From positions 1 to 64,000 of the forward strand of contig NZ_BNAI01000001.1 of the NCBI RefSeq assembly GCF_014653215.1: 64,000 bases of DNA. The letters run 5' to 3'. Source of the DNA: Pseudolysinimonas yzui (GTDB taxonomy: Bacteria; Actinomycetota; Actinomycetes; Actinomycetales; Microbacteriaceae). How positions within the stretch are numbered: position 1 is the stretch's first letter; each line of letters opens with the position of its first letter. Positions 26,129-34,775 of the stretch are shown piece by piece. Position numbers and translations under genes: made by a program. Below the pieces are notes generated by a model. That model saw only the letters and a list, made by a program, of their open reading frames with translations, had not been told where the DNA came from and made no database searches.

Positions 26129-28825
26129 TCAGCCGAGCCAGCCCTCCGCGAGCATGCGCTCGACGACACGGCGACCGGCGGCACCGTCGTCGCGGGGGCT
26201 GAAGCGTTCCCGCCAGGCTGCCGCCCGCGCGGCGTACTCGGGCTGCCCGTCGGCGGCGGCGAGGATCGCGTCGCGCAGGTCGTCGCGGGTCGACACCACC
26301 GGGCCGGGGGCATCGGCGAGCAGGTCGAAGTAGAAGCCGCGCAGATCGGCGCTGTAGTGGGCGAGGTCGGGGGTGAAGAACACGATCGGTCGCCCGGTGC
26401 CGGCGAAGTCGAACATCACCGAGGAGTAGTCGGTCACGAGAACGTCGGTGACGAGCAGCAGGTCGGCCATGTCGGGGTAGCTGGTGACGTCGATGAGGCC
26501 CGCGCCGACGAGGTCCTGCCCGTGGGCGAGGGTGCGCGAGTGACCGCGGGCGAGCAGCACGTGGCCGGCGTCGAGGTCGCGGGCGAAGGCGGCGAGGTCG
26601 ACGAAGTCCACCATCTCGGTGCGGTCGTCGCGCCAGGTGGGGGCGTAGAGCACGACGCGCGCGCCATCCGGGATGCCGATCCGCTTCCGCACCTCGGCCG
26701 CCCGGGTGGGGGAGTGCAGCACGTCGTTGCGCGGGTAGCCCTCCTGCCAGATCGGGCGGCGCATCGCGTAGGCCGAGCGGAAGATCTCGGCCGAGTACGG
26801 GTTCTGGGCGAGCAGGGCATCCCAGCGGTCGCGTTCGCGCAGCACCGCGATGCGGGTGCGCAGCCCCCGCCCGCCACGGTCGAGCGCGAGCTTCTTGAGC
26901 ATCGTGCCGTGCCAGGTCTGCAGCACCTTCTGGTGGCCCCGGCGGCGGTATCGCTTCCGCAGCCAGTCGTTGACGACGAGCGCCCGGGATGCGGCCCGGG
27001 CGCGCCACCAGGCCCGGCTGCCTTCGATGATGCGCACCCCGCCCGCGGGAACGGCCACCGACCCGTCGACGACGCTCCAGTAGCGGGTCACGTCGGGGCG
27101 CAGTTCGGTGAGCGCACGGTCGATGCCGAGCGGATTGCACGACGCCGACTGGCCGTAGAAGCTCTCGAAGAAGACGGCGTTCTCGGGTTCCGGGTGCGAC
27201 GCCCGGTACTCGTGTTCGAGCCGCCGCTGGGCGACCGCACCCCGCTCGTCGACGGCGAGCGGCGCCGAGACCGTCACGACGACCCCGCCGGCGTGCGCGC
27301 CGACCGTCGCCCGGAACAGCTCGTGGTCGAGTTCCGCCGTGGCGGTGGTGACGCTGCGCGAGGTCCAGCCGGCGGGCGTCGCGAGTTGCAGCCGGTAGGC
27401 GTCGCTCGGCAGCGCGAGGTCGTCGGACCCCCACCGCGGGCCGAGCAGCTCGAACTCGGCGACGACGAGATCACCGGCAAGGGAGAGGATGCCGTCGACC
27501 CGCGCCCGGCGCCCCTCCAGCCGCGCCGCCGTCACGTCGCCCGAGATCGTCAGACGCAGCCGCGACCCCTCCGCCGACTCGACCGCGACGATCGGGCGCG
27601 GCCGCACCTCGACCGGCGGCGCGCTGACTCCGCGGGTGCGCTCGAGGATCTCGTCGAGCACCCGGCCGGTCGCCTCGCCCGTGACGTCGACGAACTCGTC
27701 GCGCAACCAGCCGCTGTGGCGCACCGCTTCGGGGTCGCTCTCGAGGGCCGCGCCGAGCAGGTCGAGTGCCCCCTCCCATCCGGTGGCGTAGCGACCTCCG
27801 CTGAACTCGCGGTACGGGTCGTAGAGCCCGCGCCGTTTCGCGTACTGCTCGAGGTCGGCGGCGAAGAACACGATCGGGCGACCGAGCAGCGCGAAGTCGA
27901 ACGCGATCGACGAGTAGTCGGTGAGCAGCACGTCGATCTCGGGCAGCACGGTGTTGACGTCGCGCACCCGGTCGGCGCCGAGCATCCGCACCCGCGGGCT
28001 GCGCTCCGGGCCCGCCGCGTAATCACCCGCCCCGAGCGGATGCGGGCGCAGGTAGAGCACCGCGTCGTGCCGCTCGAGCCAGGCGGCGATGGCGTCCCAC
28101 TGAGTGGACGTCGGCACGACGGGGTCGGCCTCACCGTCGCGCCAGGTCGGCGCATACAGGATCGTGCGGGCCGACCCGGCGTCGAGCACCGAGGTGGTTC
28201 GCGGCTCGGCGAGGGCGTCGTCGCGCGGGTCGCCCGTGACGGCGATGCGCGACCGGGGCACCCCGAAGGCGCTCGAGACGCGGGCGGCGACCAGTTCCGA
28301 GGCGACCGGGAACAGCCGGATGCCGCGGCCGGCGAATCGGTAGGCGCGGCTCACGAGGGCGCGCACCAGGCGGTGGTCGGGGAGGAACGACACCCGCAGC
28401 GTCGCGGGCGAGTCGAGGTGCAGGCGCTTGAGCGGGATGCCGTGCCAGAGCTGCACGACGAAACCGCCGCGCGTCGCGAAGCGGTTCACGTCGCCGAAGC
28501 CATGGGTGACGACGAGCACCTGGGCCCGGAGGGTGAGGCGGAAGCCCCGCCATCCGGTCTTGCGTTCCGCGTCGAGGCCGAGCGCGCGGGCCTCGGCGAG
28601 TTCGGCATCCGTCGTCGCGAGCCAGACCACTCGGGTGTCGCGTCCGAGGCGTTCGCGAGCCGCACGGTAGAGCGGCAGCGCGCCCTCGCCGACGCCGATG
28701 CCCGAACCGAAGACCCACAGGCGCGACGTGCGCGGCACGACGAGGCTCGCGAGCGCGCCGAGCGCGTACAGCGGCAGCCGCAGCACCTTGCGGGCGTTGC
28801 CGGCTCCGAACGTGAATCTCGCCAT
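26129..28825 (-). CDS. Tandem-domain CDP-glycerol glycerophosphotransferase-like protein (TagF/TarB type)
   Basis: An 898-residue protein with two copies of the glycerophosphotransferase fold. The first (about 30-390) has QLWHGIPLKRL and LLTDYSSIAFDFALLGRPIVFF. The second (about 530-895) has LQTWHGTMLKKL and LVTDYSSVMFDFAGTGRPIVFF. The WHG histidine and the DYSS segment are hallmark residues in both. A beta-rich linker (about 400-510) separates them. Such enzymes build or extend teichoic-acid-like chains from CDP-activated polyols on the inner membrane face. Polyol identity cannot be told. It is divergent from a single-domain relative. Confidence 0.9.
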   Translation of the reverse strand: MARFTFGAGNARKVLRLPLYALGALASLVVPRTSRLWVFGSGIGVGEGALPLYRAARERLGRDTRVVWLATTDAELAEARALGLDAERKTGWRGFRLTLRAQVLVVTHGFGDVNRFATRGGFVVQLWHGIPLKRLHLDSPATLRVSFLPDHRLVRALVSRAYRFAGRGIRLFPVASELVAARVSSAFGVPRSRIAVTGDPRDDALAEPRTTSVLDAGSARTILYAPTWRDGEADPVVPTSTQWDAIAAWLERHDAVLYLRPHPLGAGDYAAGPERSPRVRMLGADRVRDVNTVLPEIDVLLTDYSSIAFDFALLGRPIVFFAADLEQYAKRRGLYDPYREFSGGRYATGWEGALDLLGAALESDPEAVRHSGWLRDEFVDVTGEATGRVLDEILERTRGVSAPPVEVRPRPIVAVESAEGSRLRLTISGDVTAARLEGRRARVDGILSLAGDLVVAEFELLGPRWGSDDLALPSDAYRLQLATPAGWTSRSVTTATAELDHELFRATVGAHAGGVVVTVSAPLAVDERGAVAQRRLEHEYRASHPEPENAVFFESFYGQSASCNPLGIDRALTELRPDVTRYWSVVDGSVAVPAGGVRIIEGSRAWWRARAASRALVVNDWLRKRYRRRGHQKVLQTWHGTMLKKLALDRGGRGLRTRIAVLRERDRWDALLAQNPYSAEIFRSAYAMRRPIWQEGYPRNDVLHSPTRAAEVRKRIGIPDGARVVLYAPTWRDDRTEMVDFVDLAAFARDLDAGHVLLARGHSRTLAHGQDLVGAGLIDVTSYPDMADLLLVTDVLVTDYSSVMFDFAGTGRPIVFFTPDLAHYSADLRGFYFDLLADAPGPVVSTRDDLRDAILAAADGQPEYAARAAAWRERFSPRDDGAAGRRVVERMLAEGWLG

Positions 28826-28934
28826 GGCGGGAGTGCGGGGCCTTTCTCACCGCCGCCATCGGCGGCACGGTCACGATTCTGTCACGGCGCCCCCGCGCGA
28901 ATCGCTCAGGGCACGGGACTGATTCAATGGTCGA

Positions 28935-30230
28935 GTGTCGGTGCTGAGTGACCTCAAGGCCGTGCGTCGCGTCATCCGCAACGCGGTGCGCTCCCGGGCG
29001 ACCCGCACCGAGCTCGCCGGGCGCCAGCCGGAGCTGCCCGAACCCGGCAGCATCCACATCGCCGTCTACTTCGCCGACACCCGGGTGAACCTGTACCAGA
29101 TCCGGCAGTGGTACGCCCCGCTGGCCGAACTGGCGAAGCGGCATCCGGTGGCGATCATCACCCGCAGCCCCGGTGCGACGCTGACGCTGCTCGACGAGTC
29201 ACCGGTGCCGGTCGTCTACCGGCGTCGGGTCGTCGACCTCGAAGAGTTCGTGGTCGAGCAGGATCTGCGGCTCGTGCTCTACGTCAACCAGAACCAGAAG
29301 AACTTCCAGATGTTCCGCTATGGGCGCATGTGGCATGTGTTCATCAACCATGGCGAGAGCGACAAGATGTACATGACCACGAACCAGTTCAAGGCGTACG
29401 ACTACGCCCTGGTCGCCGGTCAAGCCGCGCTCGACCGGCTGTCACGCAAACTCTGGGCGTATGACGTCGAACACCGCGCCATCCCGATCGGCCGACCCCA
29501 GGCCGACCACTTCAGCGGCGAGCTGCGCTACCCCGACGACGACCGCATCGTCGTGCTCTACGCCCCCACCTGGGAAGGGGACCGGCCGGCGGCCGCCTAC
29601 GGGTCGATCGCGACCCATGGTCAGGCGCTCGCCGCAGCCGTGCTGGCATCCCCCCGCCACCGGCTGGTGTACCGGCCGCACCCGCGCAGCGGGGTGATCT
29701 CCCGCGAGTACCGCGACGCGCACCGCGCGATCGTCGCGGCCATCGGTGACGCCAACCGCGCGGATGCCGGCGCCCACCACGTCTACGACGACGGCCCCGA
29801 ACTCGGCTGGCAGCTGGCGGCGGCCGACGTCGCGATCACCGACATCTCGGCGATGATCTACGACCGTCTCGCGACCGGCAAGCCGATCCTGGTGACCCGC
29901 CCGTCGTCACCCGACGCCGAGATCGACGACGACGGCTTCCTCGGCGTCGTCGACTGGCTCACCGCCGACGAGGCCGGCGACATCCTGGCGATCGCCGATC
30001 GGGCGCTGCTCGACCCGGCCGCCCGCGAGAAGCTCGCGACCTGGTCGACCCACTACTTCGGCGACACGACCCCCGGTGTGGCGACCCAGCGGTTCCACGA
30101 CGCGATCGACACCCTCATCGCCGAATGGGATCGGCACGCCCTCATCCATCTCGGCGACCGGCGGTCGTCAGAGAGCGACCCGCTCGACGAAGACGAGGAC
30201 GAAGAGGGCCTGCCGCCGAGCGGCGACTGA
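28935..30230 (+). CDS. CDP-glycerol glycerophosphotransferase-like protein (single domain)
   Basis: A 431-residue GT-B-like protein of the same broad family. It has FINHGESDKMY where typical members have WHG, VVLYAPTWEGDRP, YRPHPRSG and ITDISAMIYDRLATGKPIL. The WHG to NHG change and DISA in place of DYSS mark a diverged branch. It has an acidic C-terminal tail (about the last 20 residues). GTG start at 28935, divergent from the tandem-domain gene. Likely role: adding a polyol-phosphate primer or decoration to the wall polymer; inferred from the neighbourhood. Confidence 0.85.
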   Translation: MSVLSDLKAVRRVIRNAVRSRATRTELAGRQPELPEPGSIHIAVYFADTRVNLYQIRQWYAPLAELAKRHPVAIITRSPGATLTLLDESPVPVVYRRRVVDLEEFVVEQDLRLVLYVNQNQKNFQMFRYGRMWHVFINHGESDKMYMTTNQFKAYDYALVAGQAALDRLSRKLWAYDVEHRAIPIGRPQADHFSGELRYPDDDRIVVLYAPTWEGDRPAAAYGSIATHGQALAAAVLASPRHRLVYRPHPRSGVISREYRDAHRAIVAAIGDANRADAGAHHVYDDGPELGWQLAAADVAITDISAMIYDRLATGKPILVTRPSSPDAEIDDDGFLGVVDWLTADEAGDILAIADRALLDPAAREKLATWSTHYFGDTTPGVATQRFHDAIDTLIAEWDRHALIHLGDRRSSESDPLDEDEDEEGLPPSGD

Positions 30231-30377
30231 GTGGTGCCGGAAGATCGTCGTTCCCGGCGCCGCCTCGTGTTCTCCCGGACATCCGGGGTTACACTGCCCA
30301 CATCCTCGGCAGCGCCGGTTTGACTTCGGCCACGTCGGCGCTGTCGAGTGGCGGGACTGTCAGCGGGGAGCCGCAGG

Positions 30378-31214
30378 CTACTCCGCGGGCGGCAGCATCG
30401 GGTAGTTCGCTCGCCCACGAGGAAGCTTCGCCGGGCGGCGCGCCGTGACCGCCTTGGGTGCGCGTGGCGCCTTCGGGGCGCGTGGCGGCTTCGGCGGCTT
30501 GACCACCGCATCCAGGGTCGACGGGAAGACTGCGGGCGCCGGGCCGAACGCCGACCGCGACGAGGCCACGACCCGTCGGCCGAGCAGGTGGTTACCGCTG
30601 CCGCCGATGACGGCGCCGATGCCGAACGGGATGGCGCGGCCGATCACCGACGACCCCTGCGTCACGGCGAACTTGCGCACGAACGCCTTCTGCACGCGGT
30701 CGGCGATGGGGCCGAACACGGTCGCGGGGAGGCTCTTGGTCACCAGTTCGCCCCAGAACGCGGTGCGGGTCTGCTGACTACCGGCCGCCTGCCCGGCGAA
30801 CTGGCGGATCAGCTCCTGCCCGCCGTTGCCGAGCATCATCGTCATAACGAGGGTGCGGGCGCGCTCCGGGTCGTCGACGGCGATACCGTGCACCTCGCAC
30901 ACCGACTGCGCGAACAGCGCTGTCGCTTCGAGGAAACCCGCGGTCTCGACTCCCGAGAGCACGATCGACGTGCCGATGCCGACGACCGGAATGGCGGCGC
31001 TCGCGCCGACGAGGGCGCCCCCGGTGGTGACGGCGGTCAGATAGCGCCGCTCGAGGATGGCGATGATCTGCGACGGGTTCGCGTCGGGGCGACGGGTGCG
31101 GATGCTGCGGATGTGGGCGAGCACCACCGGGCGGTGCACCGAGAGCAGCGCGTCGAAGCCCCGCTCGGCCGCCGAGGGCGACCGGTCGCCGAGAACCTCC
31201 AGCTCTCCGGTCAT
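30378..31214 (-). CDS. Conserved hypothetical protein with glycine-rich hydrophobic core
   Basis: A 278-residue protein I cannot assign firmly. An N-terminal helical part (PSQIIAILERRYLTAV) leads into a hydrophobic Gly/Ala-rich stretch (TTGGALVGASAAIPVVGIG), then a helical region with MLGNGGQELIRQFAG, a second hydrophobic stretch (FGIGAVIGGSGNHLLG) and a basic Pro/Ala/Lys-rich tail of about 50 residues. The pattern faintly recalls EcsC-like proteins. It is encoded 16 nt upstream of the wall polymer exporter on the same strand only by position (it follows downstream of nothing obvious), so its link to export is uncertain. Confidence 0.6.
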   Translation of the reverse strand: MTGELEVLGDRSPSAAERGFDALLSVHRPVVLAHIRSIRTRRPDANPSQIIAILERRYLTAVTTGGALVGASAAIPVVGIGTSIVLSGVETAGFLEATALFAQSVCEVHGIAVDDPERARTLVMTMMLGNGGQELIRQFAGQAAGSQQTRTAFWGELVTKSLPATVFGPIADRVQKAFVRKFAVTQGSSVIGRAIPFGIGAVIGGSGNHLLGRRVVASSRSAFGPAPAVFPSTLDAVVKPPKPPRAPKAPRAPKAVTARRPAKLPRGRANYPMLPPAE

Positions 31215-31229
31215 CGCCTCACCTCGGGT

Positions 31230-31988
31230 TCAGCCTTTCACGCCGTAGTCGGCGTTGTAGCGGGCGACCACCTCGCGGATCGGCGCATCGAGCACGAGCC
31301 GGCCCTTGTCGAGGTACAGGCCGCGCGTGCAGAACCGCAACAGATCCTTCTCGCTGTGCGAGACGAAGAACAGGGTGCGACCGCCCGCCAGCAGTTCCTC
31401 GATGCGGGTGTAGCACTTCGCCTTGAACGGGGCGTCTCCGACGGCGAGCACCTCGTCGACCAGGATGATCGGCTCTTCGAGGCGCGAGATGACGGCGAAC
31501 GCGAGACGCACCTTCATGCCGCTCGAGAGGTGCTTGTACGGGGTGTCGACGAACTTCTCGAGCTCGGCGAAGCCGATGATCTCGTCGAAGCGTTCCGCGA
31601 TCTCGCGGGTGGTCATGCCGTGGAGTCCGGCGGTGAGGTTGACGTTGTCGCGCACCGTCAGGTCGTTCACGAAGCCGCCGGTGATCTCGATGAGCGGGGC
31701 CACGCCGCCTTGGACGCTGACCACCCCCTCGTCGGGCAGCATCACCTGCGCGACCAGCTTGAGCAGCGTCGATTTGCCCTGCCCGTTGCGGCCCACGACC
31801 CCGATCGCCTCACCGGGGGCGACGTCGAACGACACGTTGCGCAGCGGCCAGAACTCGTCGGGGCGTCGCCGGCGGGTGCGGCCGCCGAACAGGTCTTTGA
31901 AGTTGCGTCGGGCGGCTCGGTTGCGGGTGAAGCGGATGCCGAGATCCCGCACGCTGATCGCCCCCTCGGGGCGCACCTCGGCATCCAT
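31230..31988 (-). CDS. Polysaccharide/teichoic acid ABC exporter ATPase (TagH/Wzt-like)
   Basis: A 252-residue ABC ATPase with Walker A GRNGQGKSTLL, signature LSSGMKVRLAF, Walker B IILVDEVLAVGD and the H-loop FVSHSEKD. The subfamily features are those of O-antigen and teichoic acid exporters: the preceding LIEITGGFVNDLTVRDNV and the FKAKC segment. It lacks the long C-terminal carbohydrate-binding extension seen in some members. The ATG at 31988 overlaps the permease stop by 1 nt. With the permease it flips the lipid-linked wall polymer outward. Confidence 0.93.
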   Translation of the reverse strand: MDAEVRPEGAISVRDLGIRFTRNRAARRNFKDLFGGRTRRRRPDEFWPLRNVSFDVAPGEAIGVVGRNGQGKSTLLKLVAQVMLPDEGVVSVQGGVAPLIEITGGFVNDLTVRDNVNLTAGLHGMTTREIAERFDEIIGFAELEKFVDTPYKHLSSGMKVRLAFAVISRLEEPIILVDEVLAVGDAPFKAKCYTRIEELLAGGRTLFFVSHSEKDLLRFCTRGLYLDKGRLVLDAPIREVVARYNADYGVKG

Positions 31989-32797
31989 CAGATCTCCTTC
32001 AGAACGCGGCGGATGCTGCCGCGGTAGACGAGGAAGCCGACGACGAGGAAGAGCACCGTCATCGCACCGCTGATCGCGACCGCGAACCAGTCGAGCTGCT
32101 CCGGGAAGAAGGCGGCCCGGTACAGCGAGAAGATGCCGGCGAGCGGGTTGAACGCCCCCCAGAAGCGCACCTCCGCGGGCAGGTCGCCGAGCCCGTAGAT
32201 GATCGGCGACGCGTAGAACAGGAACCGCAGCACGAGCTTCACGGCGCGTTCGAGGTCGCGGAAGAACACCACGAGCGGGGCGACGAGCAAGCCGATGCCG
32301 AGGGTCAGCGTCGCCTGCAGCACGATCGCGAGCAGCCACCAGACGACGTCGATGTGCAGGGTCGCCCCGAAGAGCACGACGAACAGAGCCAGCACCGGGA
32401 TGCTCGCGACGAACTCGATGCCCTTGCTGAGCACGAGGCGGGCGACCCAGATGGTGCGTGGGATCGTCGTCGACCGGATGAGCTTCGCCTCTTTGGTGAA
32501 CGCCCGGGTGCTGTCCGAGACGGCGCCCGTGAACCACATCCACGGCAACAGGCCGGCGAGCAGGAACACGATGTACGGCTCGTGCCCGACCGTGCGGTCG
32601 AACACCTGCGTGAAGACGAACCAGTAGATGCCCGCCATGACGAGCGGGTCGAGGATCGACCACAGGTAGCCGAGCGCGCTCGTCGAGTACCGCACCTTGA
32701 GGTCACGGGTCGTGAGCAGCCAGAGCGATCGCCGGTAGCGCTCCAAGGGAGACCAGCGACGCCGCACCTCGGGGCGTGCGAGATCGTCGACAGTCAC
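31988..32797 (-). CDS. Polysaccharide/teichoic acid ABC exporter permease (TagG/Wzm-like)
   Basis: A 269-residue ABC-2-type permease with six membrane helices. RYSTSALGYLWSILDPLVMAG and FLLAGLLPWMWFTGAVSDST are characteristic of the Wzm/TagG branch. It is paired with the ATPase gene (1-nt overlap) and follows the nucleotidyltransferase on the same strand. It forms the membrane channel for polymer export. Confidence 0.93.
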   Translation of the reverse strand: MTVDDLARPEVRRRWSPLERYRRSLWLLTTRDLKVRYSTSALGYLWSILDPLVMAGIYWFVFTQVFDRTVGHEPYIVFLLAGLLPWMWFTGAVSDSTRAFTKEAKLIRSTTIPRTIWVARLVLSKGIEFVASIPVLALFVVLFGATLHIDVVWWLLAIVLQATLTLGIGLLVAPLVVFFRDLERAVKLVLRFLFYASPIIYGLGDLPAEVRFWGAFNPLAGIFSLYRAAFFPEQLDWFAVAISGAMTVLFLVVGFLVYRGSIRRVLKEI

Positions 32798-32833
32798 GCA
32801 GCAACATTAGCCGCGCGGCCTGATGCGATCAGG

Positions 32834-33526
32834 TCACACGAAGAGGTTGGCCCGCTCGAGGTCTTCGGCGAAGTCGATCTCGACCGCGTAGAGGTCGGAG
32901 ATGTCGACCGGCGTGAAGCGCAGGCCATCCTGCTCGATCGCCAGCTCGATGCCGCGTTCGAAGTAGTCCTGGTCGGCAACCTTCTGCAGGTGACGGATGA
33001 GCGCCGCCTTGTCGTCGCGGGCGACGAAGTTGATGCCGACGGCCTCGCCGAGCCCGCCGACGACGGTCTTGGAGAGTTCCTTGATGTGGCCGTTCGCGTC
33101 GGTCGTGTACTTGACCTCTTCGTCGGACACCTTGGCGGTGTTGACGCTCACGAAGCTACGGTCGGCGGCGACGAGGTCGCCGGCACGCACCAGCGCCTCG
33201 GGGTCGAAGACGACGTCACCGTTCATCCACAGCACGCCGCCGTCCTTCGACGCCTGAAGCGCGCGCAGCAGCGACTTGCTGGTGTTGGTCTGGTCGTAGC
33301 GCTCGTTGTACACGTACGAGGCGTCGGGGAAGGCCTCGACGATGTGCTCGAGCTTGTAACCGACGACGATCGTCACGTTCACGTCGGCACCGAAGGCCTG
33401 GTGGATGTTGTCGAACTGCTGCTGCATGATGCTGCGGCCGTCGCTGAGTTCGGTGAGGGGCTTCGGCAACGAGCGGCCGAGACGGCTGCCCATGCCTGCT
33501 GCGAGGATCACGATCTGAGTCGTCAT
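32834..33526 (-). CDS. NTP-dependent nucleotidyltransferase (activates polymer precursor)
   Basis: A 230-residue enzyme with the GT-A-like nucleotidyltransferase fold: N-terminal VILAAGMGSRLGRSLPKPL (the GxGxR...K nucleotide loop), LWMNGDVVFDP metal site and VDISDLYAVEIDFAEDLERA at the end. The layout resembles LicC/choline-phosphate cytidylyltransferase-like and sugar-phosphate nucleotidyltransferases. Next to the exporter it probably makes the CDP-polyol or related donor used by the glycerophosphotransferase-like proteins. The exact nucleotide and substrate cannot be stated. The 235-bp gap upstream holds only weak palindromes (GAGTGATTTCACTC at 33601-33614). Confidence 0.85.
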   Translation of the reverse strand: MTTQIVILAAGMGSRLGRSLPKPLTELSDGRSIMQQQFDNIHQAFGADVNVTIVVGYKLEHIVEAFPDASYVYNERYDQTNTSKSLLRALQASKDGGVLWMNGDVVFDPEALVRAGDLVAADRSFVSVNTAKVSDEEVKYTTDANGHIKELSKTVVGGLGEAVGINFVARDDKAALIRHLQKVADQDYFERGIELAIEQDGLRFTPVDISDLYAVEIDFAEDLERANLFV

Positions 33527-33761
33527 GGTCCAGTTCTCCTTCGGTGTGTCGCCTCTGCACCGACCTGCTGTGATCGGTGCTGAATGAGGGCCACGCGTTG
33601 GAGTGATTTCACTCGTTGTTCACCGCGCGACCGTTGTGCAAGACACCCCGTTGTGTCCCCGAATTCTATCGGCGGGGTTGTGGAAAACCCCAGGAGGTTG
33701 ACACGACCGTTCCCGGATCGTGATGAAACTCTCTCGCAACCCGCATTGATACGGTGGACCG

Positions 33762-34775
33762 GTGGAACCCGACCGCGACGCCCCGCCCCGCAAGGGCCCG
33801 GGTGGACGAACGGTCGCCGCCCGTCCCGGCGCAGCACGCGGTGCCGGAACGATCAGCAGCCGTCCCCCCGAGCAGGTGGCGGTCGCCGTCGCGCCCCCGG
33901 AGCCGACCGCTACTCCGACGGTCGCTCCGACGGCAGCGCCGGTGGCGAAGGCCCCGAAGCGGCCGAAAGCCGTGCGCCGCCCGGCTCGCGTGACCCCCCA
34001 ACCCGTCATCGCATCCACAGCTGCGCTCTCGGTGCGCAATCTCACGAAGCGCTTCGGCAACGTCACGGCGGTGGATTCCGTCGACCTCGAGATCCAGGCC
34101 GGCACGTTCTACGGATTCGTCGGCCCGAACGGCGCGGGCAAGACCACCACCCTGGCGATGATCACCGGGCTGCTGCGTCCCGATTCGGGGGTCGTGCGCA
34201 TCCACGGAGCGGATGTCTGGCGCAACCCGGGCGTCGCGAAGAGGTCGCTGGGCGTGCTGCCCGACAACCTCCGGCTGTTCGACCGCCTCACCGGCGCGGA
34301 GTTCCTCCACCACGCGGGAGCCCTGCGTCGGCTCGACAAAGAGACCATCACGCATCGCGTCGACGATCTCGCCGCCGGGTTCGGCCTGCGCCACTCGCTC
34401 GACCGATTCATCTCCGACTACTCGGCCGGGATGATGAAGAAGATCGCCATCGCGGCGGCGATGATCCACTCGCCGCGGCTGCTCGTGCTCGACGAGCCGT
34501 TCGAGTCGGTCGACCCGGTGTCGGCGGCATCCGTCATCGCCATCCTCAAGAAGTACGCCGAAGCCGGCGGCACGGTGCTGTTGTCGAGCCACAGCATGGG
34601 GCTCATCGAGCGCACGTGCGACGCGGTGGCGATCATCGCCAACGGCAGGATGCTGGCCGCGGGTCCGCTCGCCGACGTGCTCGACGGCGAAAGCCTCGAG
34701 ACCCGATTCGTGGAACTCGCCGGCGGCGCGGGCGCGGTGGAGGGCATGGAGTGGTTGCAGAGCTACTCCGACTGA
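33762..34775 (+). CDS. ABC transporter ATPase with low-complexity N-terminal extension
   Basis: A 337-residue ABC ATPase. Residues 1 to about 85 are a Pro/Ala/Arg-rich segment unlike the family. The ATPase domain follows, with Walker A GPNGAGKTTTLAM, signature YSAGMMKKIAIA and Walker B LLVLDEPFESVDP, then the H-loop LLSSHSMG. The domain resembles multidrug/drug-export (CcmA-like) ATPases. GTG 33762 is the furthest plausible start; a later start near the domain is possible if the extension is not real. The partner permease overlaps by 25 nt. Confidence 0.9.
   Translation: MEPDRDAPPRKGPGGRTVAARPGAARGAGTISSRPPEQVAVAVAPPEPTATPTVAPTAAPVAKAPKRPKAVRRPARVTPQPVIASTAALSVRNLTKRFGNVTAVDSVDLEIQAGTFYGFVGPNGAGKTTTLAMITGLLRPDSGVVRIHGADVWRNPGVAKRSLGVLPDNLRLFDRLTGAEFLHHAGALRRLDKETITHRVDDLAAGFGLRHSLDRFISDYSAGMMKKIAIAAAMIHSPRLLVLDEPFESVDPVSAASVIAILKKYAEAGGTVLLSSHSMGLIERTCDAVAIIANGRMLAAGPLADVLDGESLETRFVELAGGAGAVEGMEWLQSYSD

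Noticed and set aside
33601-33614. Palindrome GAGTGATTTCACTC upstream of the nucleotidyltransferase gene
   Set aside because: Isolated, short, far from a recognisable promoter and with no adjacent regulator gene; chance is as likely.
33584-34750. Long open frame upstream of the ABC exporter membrane subunit
   Set aside because: Arg/His/Gly-rich out-of-frame reading of the ATPase gene; the membrane helices begin only after 34751.
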